Origin: an uncultured Bacteroidia bacterium
GTDB lineage: Bacteria; Bacteroidota; Bacteroidia; Bacteroidales; UBA932
Length of the DNA: 64,000 nucleotides
NCBI GenBank assembly: GCA_902785575.1
Contig: CACZZF010000001.1
Location: forward strand, 248,001-312,000
Direction of reading: 5' to 3'
Positions 59,489-64,000 of the stretch are shown here, piece by piece; within the stretch, counting starts at the first letter, position 1; each line of letters opens with the position of its first letter. The translations under genes and the position numbers were made by a program. The notes under the pieces are model-generated. The model did not search any database and was not told where the DNA came from. It worked only from the letters and a program-made list of their open reading frames with translations.

Positions 59489-62140
59489 TTAAGGTTTCCT
59501 ATTTATAGCGTCATATTTCGCGAAGTCCTCGTAGGTGCCGGTCCAGTCCTTGCCAAAAGCCAGTTTGTGAATCCTGTTCCAGATGGCATAACGCGAGGGC
59601 GCGTTAAAATAGCCGGCGCTATTATTCTTCATTATGCTGGTCTCAGACGGACGCCAGACGCCATATTGGTAGGTATAACCTCCCTCAATCACTCCCACTT
59701 CATTCTTGTAACGATCATCGGTAAGGAACCATGACCACTTTATCTTGGTAGGATCCGAAGTCATGTCGATATTAGAGTACCATCCGTGAGGTGAGTTAGC
59801 GTTAATCTTGTCCTTATCCATAGAGGACAGAGTACCGGCATAATTATACTCATCCGCCAGTTTGGCGAACCCATGGCCGCCCGCCTCATGTTGGATCACC
59901 GGAATGGTATTATCAAAAGAATCATCCAGCTTTAAGACAAACGCCACACTATTGCCGTTGGCATAATCTCTCCCAGCCCAGTCTTCCGGCTCGTGCATCG
60001 AGCAAGTTCCAGCCATACGAATCTCGGAATAATCTTGGTTAACGCAGACAACCACCAGCACCTCATCCATTCTCTTCGGATCTTTCACTGCTTTGAGAGC
60101 CAGGTCAAAGCATTTGGACTCATTACCAGTGATAGCCGTACCTGTTAGTGGAGTTGAACCGAGGCTCTGTCCTCCAAGCTCATATCCCTCAGCAGTCGAG
60201 ACAGTGGTCACGAAATAGATATTGAACAAGTGGCGGAACGACTTGTATGGTTCGACATCGAAGAAACCTTCAGCGCAGGCTTTCATATCGTTAAGGTATA
60301 AGCCGCTTTCCACCTGACGGTCAGAATAAGCGTCTCCCATAAAGACGACATCAATCCCATTCCCTTCCGTAGCCTTTTGATACACAGTCACTTCTCCCTC
60401 CTTGGAATAGTCTGTGGACATGTAGTATTCAGGCGTAGGCAGATCTTTATAGTCATAAGGTTTCATAATATTCCAATAATCTTTCCATCCATTGTTGGTG
60501 GTGTAAAGATTAATTGATTGGGAGGGAACGTAAAACTTGAGCGCGGGGGCCTCCACAAGTTGGTAGTCAGTGTACGAAGGAGGAATGATGCCACGAAAAT
60601 ACACTTCCTCCAAGAGCCGGTCATACATAAACGGGTTATACCCGATTGATCTCAAGTTGGCCGACAAAACAACTTTTTTGAGCGCTTCGCAACGCGAGAA
60701 AACATAATTTCCCAACTCTGTCACATTGTCCCCCATAGTGACGGATTTCAGCGTTGGCCTATTGGAGAAGAGATATGATCCCAAAGCTGTGACTTCATCA
60801 GGGACCACATAATCGTCATCAATGTTCGGGACCAGGAGCATCAACTTTCCGATGGCGTTTGTATATCCTTTATGATCCGTAGTGGCGTATTTGCCATTCA
60901 CAGACTCGAGATTGACACAACCCTCGAATGCGCTACCATTGATCTGGATAAGGGATTCCGGGAAGGTAATACTCTTGAGGTTTACGCAATTACTAAAAGC
61001 ATAGCTCTCTATGCAAGTGATCCCTTCCGGGATCTCATACGATGTGTCGTCCTTACCCGCGAAGAAATAAATCGTGTTCGGAAACATATCGTTAGGCTCA
61101 TAGATGAATTTCCGGTCCTCGGAGATAAAATGGGTATTATCTCCAAGAAGATTCTTCAGCTTCTCACACCGCAAGAAGGCATAGGGATGGATTGAGATGA
61201 CTGAAGAGGGAATCGTGATGCTTTCCAAGCTTGATAAGGCGAAACTGGCATCTTCCAAATACTTGACACCGGACGGAATGACAACCGATTTAACGCCCTT
61301 GGTATAAGCGAACGCGCCACTACTAATTACAGTGACTCCGGATGGAATCTCATAAGAATCAATTCCCCCGGGGGCGAAAGCGACTAGTGATTCGCCAAAG
61401 ATAATACATCGCCCATCCTCAGAAACATGAGGACCAGTAAACTTCTCCAATGTGGGACAAGACGAGAAAAAACCTTCGACATTATTCAACTTGGCCGGCA
61501 CCCTGAATTCCTTGATACTGAATGGATGCTCAAAAGCCCAGTTTCCAATCGTCTCAACACAATCAGGGAGAAGCAGTCCGGTTACTCTCTTGCATTCCTC
61601 CGGGTCAATGGAAAGTCTCTCAAACAGTGTGATAGGACCGCTGTAATGGATTACTCCATATCCATCTTTGTAATTGGTGAATTGGGGTATACGTGTTCCC
61701 TGACGTTCTATTTTCTCCAGCGGCTTCTTATCGGAAGTAATGTACCAAATCTCATTATCCGGAGGCAATTGTCCTTCGGGGAAGCCTTCTTTCACCACCG
61801 AGACTTTGCAGGAAGCTGTTTTGCCTCCAGCCGTTACGGTGATAGTGGCCGTTCCGATTTTCAAGCCCTTGATCATCCCGTTTGAGACAGCGACCACGCT
61901 GGGGTCAGAGCTGGACCAAGTGACACTTTTATCAGTCGCGTTAGCAGGTGACAATATGGCGTCAAGCTTAAACGTCTCGTCAATGGAGAGGGACACTGAT
62001 GTCTGGTTTAAAGAGACTCCCGTGACCTTCACATCTGTTGGAGTCGATGGTTTGTCCGGCAGTTCCTCTTTGGGGGAACAGGCGTACATGACAAAAAGAA
62101 TCGGGAGTGTCAAAGACAGAATTCGGGACAGCTTAATCAT
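59489..62140 (-). CDS. Multi-domain surface lipoprotein: BIG2, BspA repeats and M64 (IgA-type) peptidase
   Basis: An 883-residue lipoprotein (signal ends LFVMYAC-SPKEE). One BIG2 domain occupies ~36-118, BspA/LRR_5 repeats ~135-545 after a NEIWYITSDK leader, and an M64 metallopeptidase ~590-883. The peptidase begins VVFMGDAYSDRQVESGLY and carries HEAGGHGFAKLADEY (H751, E752, H756) and MHEPEDWAGRDYANG. The M64 family includes IgA proteases. The spacing here reads HExxxH, one residue longer than the textbook HExxH. Binding modules plus a protease suggest a tethered enzyme that cuts host or dietary proteins. First gene of the surface lipoprotein operon, with a strong promoter. Confidence 0.9.
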   Translation of the reverse strand: MIKLSRILSLTLPILFVMYACSPKEELPDKPSTPTDVKVTGVSLNQTSVSLSIDETFKLDAILSPANATDKSVTWSSSDPSVVAVSNGMIKGLKIGTATITVTAGGKTASCKVSVVKEGFPEGQLPPDNEIWYITSDKKPLEKIERQGTRIPQFTNYKDGYGVIHYSGPITLFERLSIDPEECKRVTGLLLPDCVETIGNWAFEHPFSIKEFRVPAKLNNVEGFFSSCPTLEKFTGPHVSEDGRCIIFGESLVAFAPGGIDSYEIPSGVTVISSGAFAYTKGVKSVVIPSGVKYLEDASFALSSLESITIPSSVISIHPYAFLRCEKLKNLLGDNTHFISEDRKFIYEPNDMFPNTIYFFAGKDDTSYEIPEGITCIESYAFSNCVNLKSITFPESLIQINGSAFEGCVNLESVNGKYATTDHKGYTNAIGKLMLLVPNIDDDYVVPDEVTALGSYLFSNRPTLKSVTMGDNVTELGNYVFSRCEALKKVVLSANLRSIGYNPFMYDRLLEEVYFRGIIPPSYTDYQLVEAPALKFYVPSQSINLYTTNNGWKDYWNIMKPYDYKDLPTPEYYMSTDYSKEGEVTVYQKATEGNGIDVVFMGDAYSDRQVESGLYLNDMKACAEGFFDVEPYKSFRHLFNIYFVTTVSTAEGYELGGQSLGSTPLTGTAITGNESKCFDLALKAVKDPKRMDEVLVVVCVNQDYSEIRMAGTCSMHEPEDWAGRDYANGNSVAFVLKLDDSFDNTIPVIQHEAGGHGFAKLADEYNYAGTLSSMDKDKINANSPHGWYSNIDMTSDPTKIKWSWFLTDDRYKNEVGVIEGGYTYQYGVWRPSETSIMKNNSAGYFNAPSRYAIWNRIHKLAFGKDWTGTYEDFAKYDAINRKP

Positions 62141-62174
62141 AACTCAAATATTATGTCTTTTGTATTGGATTGTT

Positions 62175-62205
62175 CAAATATACTTAAAAGAATCGTATAA
62201 TCAAA
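62175..62205 (-). promoter_or_regulatory. Bacteroidetes-type promoter of the surface lipoprotein operon
   Basis: Minus-strand TATATTTG (plus-strand CAAATATA, 62175-62182) and TTTG (plus-strand CAAA, 62202-62205) have exactly a 19-base spacer. The predicted start near 62168 gives a leader of about 28 bases to the M64 gene. It is one of the best promoter matches in the window. Confidence 0.65.
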
Positions 62206-62354
62206 CGATTAAGAGTGGACTTTTTTGAAAGGTCGCGAGTATTCTTGGCATAAAACTATCTGAAAGGATGGTGAATATGGCACTAATAATTAGCTATATT
62301 CGCGAAACATATCATGTGCAACACTTAATCGTAACACTACTAATTGAGCTGAAA

Positions 62355-63476
62355 ATGAAAAAAACAATCTCTGTTTTATCGGTCATCGTGTTTTGTGTCG
62401 CGTTGTCTTATTCCGCGTTGGCCCAGCAGAACACCCAGGCCACCTATGCCAAAAGTGACTTTGTTCCCGGTGACGTCATATTCTTCGAGGACACCTTCGA
62501 GAACGAAAAGCTTGGAGAGTTTCCGTCACAGTGGGACCTTTTGGACGGCTATTCGGAAATGGCTTCGGTTCAAGGACGCAAAGTGCTGGCGTTCACTGAT
62601 GACGGCATCGGCAGTGTCATCCCGCTGATGAAGAACAAGTGGGACTGGCTGCCGGACGTATTCACGGTCGAGTACGACCTTTATGTCTCCAAGCCAGATT
62701 CCAATCTTGATGAGACGACCACTCTCTCCATGGAGCTCTGTTTCGGCGAAAGAGGGGACGGGTCATATTACAATTACACCGGACACGTGACATTCTGGTA
62801 TCGCGAGGATGGTAGCTGCAATATGGCATGGAGCGTTAAGAAACCGGGTTCCGACGACCAGGCGACTGGCGAAAAGGCCCTGGGACTAAGCACTGACTTC
62901 GAAGATTACAACGGCAAGGACAATCCGTTGCTCCCGGGGCAGTGGAACCATTTCTCATTCTCTTTCAACAAACGGGCTTTCAAGGGCTACATTAACGGTG
63001 TGAGAATAATAAACGTGCCTTCGATGGAAGCTCCCGGATATTTGTATTTCTCGAGCGGCTCTCTGTATCGCCACAGCGGCCTCAGCAATGTGAGGATCGC
63101 CAAAGGTGCCGTTCCGCTCTACGACCGTCTGGCAGCCGAAGGCAAGATCGTCACTTACGCCATTACGTTCGACACCGGGAAAGCGACCATCAAGCCTGAG
63201 TCAATGGTCGAGATAGTCCGCGTCGCGAAACTGATGCAGGAGAAACCGGAACTGAGCTTCGAGGTACAGGGCCATTGCGACAACACGGGATCCGACTCAG
63301 TCAACGATCCCCTCTCCCAGAAAAGGGCTGAGGCCATCGTGGCGGCTCTTGTGGGACAAGGCATCTCGAAGGATCGCCTGACCGCGGTCGGCAAAGGATC
63401 CCATGAGCCAGTCGCCGACAATGGAACTGACGAGGGGCGCGCCAAGAACCGCCGAGTCGAATTCGTGAAAAAGTAG
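62355..63476 (+). CDS. OmpA-family protein with lectin-like N-terminal domain
   Basis: A 373-residue secreted protein starting MKKTISVLSVIVFCVALSYSALAQ; upstream in-frame ATGs precede the signal and are rejected. Residues ~40-245 form a beta-rich concanavalin/LamG-like domain (FFEDTFENEKLGEFPSQWDLLDG, GQWNHFSFSFNKRAFKGYINGVRIINVP). The last ~100 residues are the OmpA peptidoglycan-binding domain (SFEVQGHCDNTGSDSVNDPLSQKRAEAIVAALVGQG, GRAKNRRVEF). It probably tethers the cell wall to an outer-membrane or periplasmic complex. It is divergent from the M64 gene. Confidence 0.88.
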   Translation: MKKTISVLSVIVFCVALSYSALAQQNTQATYAKSDFVPGDVIFFEDTFENEKLGEFPSQWDLLDGYSEMASVQGRKVLAFTDDGIGSVIPLMKNKWDWLPDVFTVEYDLYVSKPDSNLDETTTLSMELCFGERGDGSYYNYTGHVTFWYREDGSCNMAWSVKKPGSDDQATGEKALGLSTDFEDYNGKDNPLLPGQWNHFSFSFNKRAFKGYINGVRIINVPSMEAPGYLYFSSGSLYRHSGLSNVRIAKGAVPLYDRLAAEGKIVTYAITFDTGKATIKPESMVEIVRVAKLMQEKPELSFEVQGHCDNTGSDSVNDPLSQKRAEAIVAALVGQGISKDRLTAVGKGSHEPVADNGTDEGRAKNRRVEFVKK

Positions 63477-63501
63477 CCTTGATACGGCAATAACGAAAAA
63501 C

Positions 63502-63529
63502 AGCTCCGGAGCATTCCGGAGCTTTTTTT
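63502..63529. terminator. Bidirectional intrinsic terminator
   Basis: The nine-base arms AGCTCCGGA (63502-63510) and TCCGGAGCT (63515-63523) surround a four-base loop. A run of seven T follows on the plus strand, and on the minus strand the other side carries TTTTT. It can end both the OmpA-like mRNA and the leftward tRNA-Leu transcript. Confidence 0.88.
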
Positions 63530-63531
63530 CG

Positions 63532-63614
63532 TGCGGTAGGTGAGAGTCGAACTCACACGGGCTAATGCCCACTACCCCCTCAAAGTAGCGTGTATACCAT
63601 TTCACCACTACCGC
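63532..63614 (-). tRNA. tRNA-Leu (anticodon GAG)
   Basis: An 83-nt class II tRNA. Acceptor GCGGTAG pairs with CTACCGC, discriminator A. The anticodon stem CTACT/GGTAG encloses the loop TTGAGGG with anticodon GAG at the right place. A long variable arm (TGGGCATTAGCCCG) and a T arm GTGAG-TTCGACT-CTCAC complete the fold. The 3' CCA is not encoded. It reads CUC and CUU codons. Confidence 0.93.
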
Positions 63615-63700
63615 AGGTATGTATCCCTTTGTTTCGGGACTGCAAAAATAGACATTATTCCGGAATTACCAAAATTTTTTCACGATTTCATATTTATTAG

Positions 63701-63708
63701 TATCTTTG
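63701..63708 (+). promoter_or_regulatory. -7 box ahead of rpsP
   Basis: TATCTTTG fits TAnnTTTG and lies 61 bases before the rpsP start; no clear -33 TTTG is seen. The leader between holds a short GCTCCCACGAGATGGGA stem-loop. Confidence 0.4.
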
Positions 63709-63769
63709 CACGCTCCCACGAGATGGGATGCGATAAGGTTTAATTATTTATTTTTAAAACAGATTCACA

Positions 63770-64000
63770 ATGGCTGTTAAAATCAGACTTCAGCGCCACG
63801 GAAAGAAGAATTTCGCATTCTTCCACATTGTTGTGGCCGATTCCCGCGCACCTCGCGACGGACGTTTCATCGAGCAACTTGGCTCCTACAACCCCAACAC
63901 CAACCCCGCCACCATCATCCTTGACGGCGAGAGGGCTCTGGCTTGGCTGAACGTAGGTGCCCAGCCCACTCTTGTCACCCGCAGGATCCTCTCTTATGAG
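63770..64000 (+). CDS. rpsP: 30S ribosomal protein S16 (runs off the right edge)
   Basis: The first 77 codons of S16 are present: [42 protein letters not shown] read in part as [20 protein letters not shown] and IEQLGSYNP, then [15 protein letters not shown]. It is a 30S assembly protein. The remainder lies outside the window; Bacteroidetes S16 often has a C-terminal extension that cannot be judged here. Confidence 0.97.
   Translation, partial: MAVKIRLQRHGKKNFAFFHIVVADSRAPRDGRFIEQLGSYNPNTNPATIILDGERALAWLNVGAQPTLVTRRILSYE

Overview
The window looks like chromosomal DNA of a Bacteroidales bacterium, probably from an animal gut or rumen. The signs are lipoprotein-rich surface genes with BIG2, BspA-type leucine-rich and FISUMP modules, a GLPGLI protein, DUF3127 and M64 families, and Bacteroidetes-style promoters (TTTG, a 19-20 base spacer, then TAnnTTTG) ahead of several genes. 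The genus cannot be set from the sequence alone. There is no rRNA, CRISPR array, phage or intact insertion sequence.

Layout, left to right. 1-6.2 kb: a leftward arabinose operon (GH127 arabinofuranosidase, lipoprotein aldose 1-epimerase, SSS symporter, araD, start of araA). 6.2-9 kb: a BIG2 surface lipoprotein and a small DUF protein. 9-14 kb: serC-serA-DUF1015, pyrB and an IMPACT-family protein, all leftward. 14-15.5 kb: a pRiA4b ORF-3-like protein with an acidic tail, then miaA. 15.5-20.6 kb: a leftward BlaI-BlaR1-GLPGLI-TonB-receptor-like operon. 20.8-27.3 kb: a six-gene rightward operon with junctions of at most one base, holding a stand-alone (p)ppGpp synthetase, a stand-alone HD hydrolase, a TIGR02172-type kinase, a Cache-SpoIIE-RsbW fusion, a STAS protein and a K+/H+ antiporter; it ends at a perfect terminator. 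27-38.7 kb: housekeeping (DUF3127, FKBP, recQ, PHP phosphatase, HdeD-like, dnaG, metG, TlpA-like). 38.8-47.2 kb: GH53 galactanase, two deoxynucleoside kinases, a metallo-beta-lactamase-fold hydrolase, uvrA, then a ROK kinase and MFS sugar transporter. 47.5-53.6 kb: an AraC regulator divergent from a TolC-HlyD-two-permease export operon. 53.6-62.2 kb: a membrane-anchored TPR-LuxR regulator and three surface lipoproteins, one of them a BIG2-BspA-M64 peptidase. 62.3-64 kb: an OmpA-like protein, tRNA-Leu(GAG) and the start of rpsP.

Two things stand out. First, the 20.8-27.3 kb operon puts split alarmone synthesis and breakdown, a phosphatase/kinase/STAS partner switch and ion antiport in one transcript, with no sigma factor nearby. 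Second, a family of short palindromic repeats (ends TAGATTCTTC and CAGAATGACA, or a variant with the core CCTTCGACAAGCTCAGGA) sits against start and stop codons in the first 10.4 kb. It also lies in frame inside dnaG, metG and the MBL hydrolase gene, each time read as Leu-Arg-Gln-Ala-Gln-Asp, much like Rickettsia palindromic elements. Other leads are a phased TGAGTA/TACTCA array ahead of the LuxR-type gene, a 58-base copy of part of the TonB-receptor-like gene in a divergent promoter region, and a possible ~90-nt small RNA. All functions are read from motifs and family memory; no database search was run.
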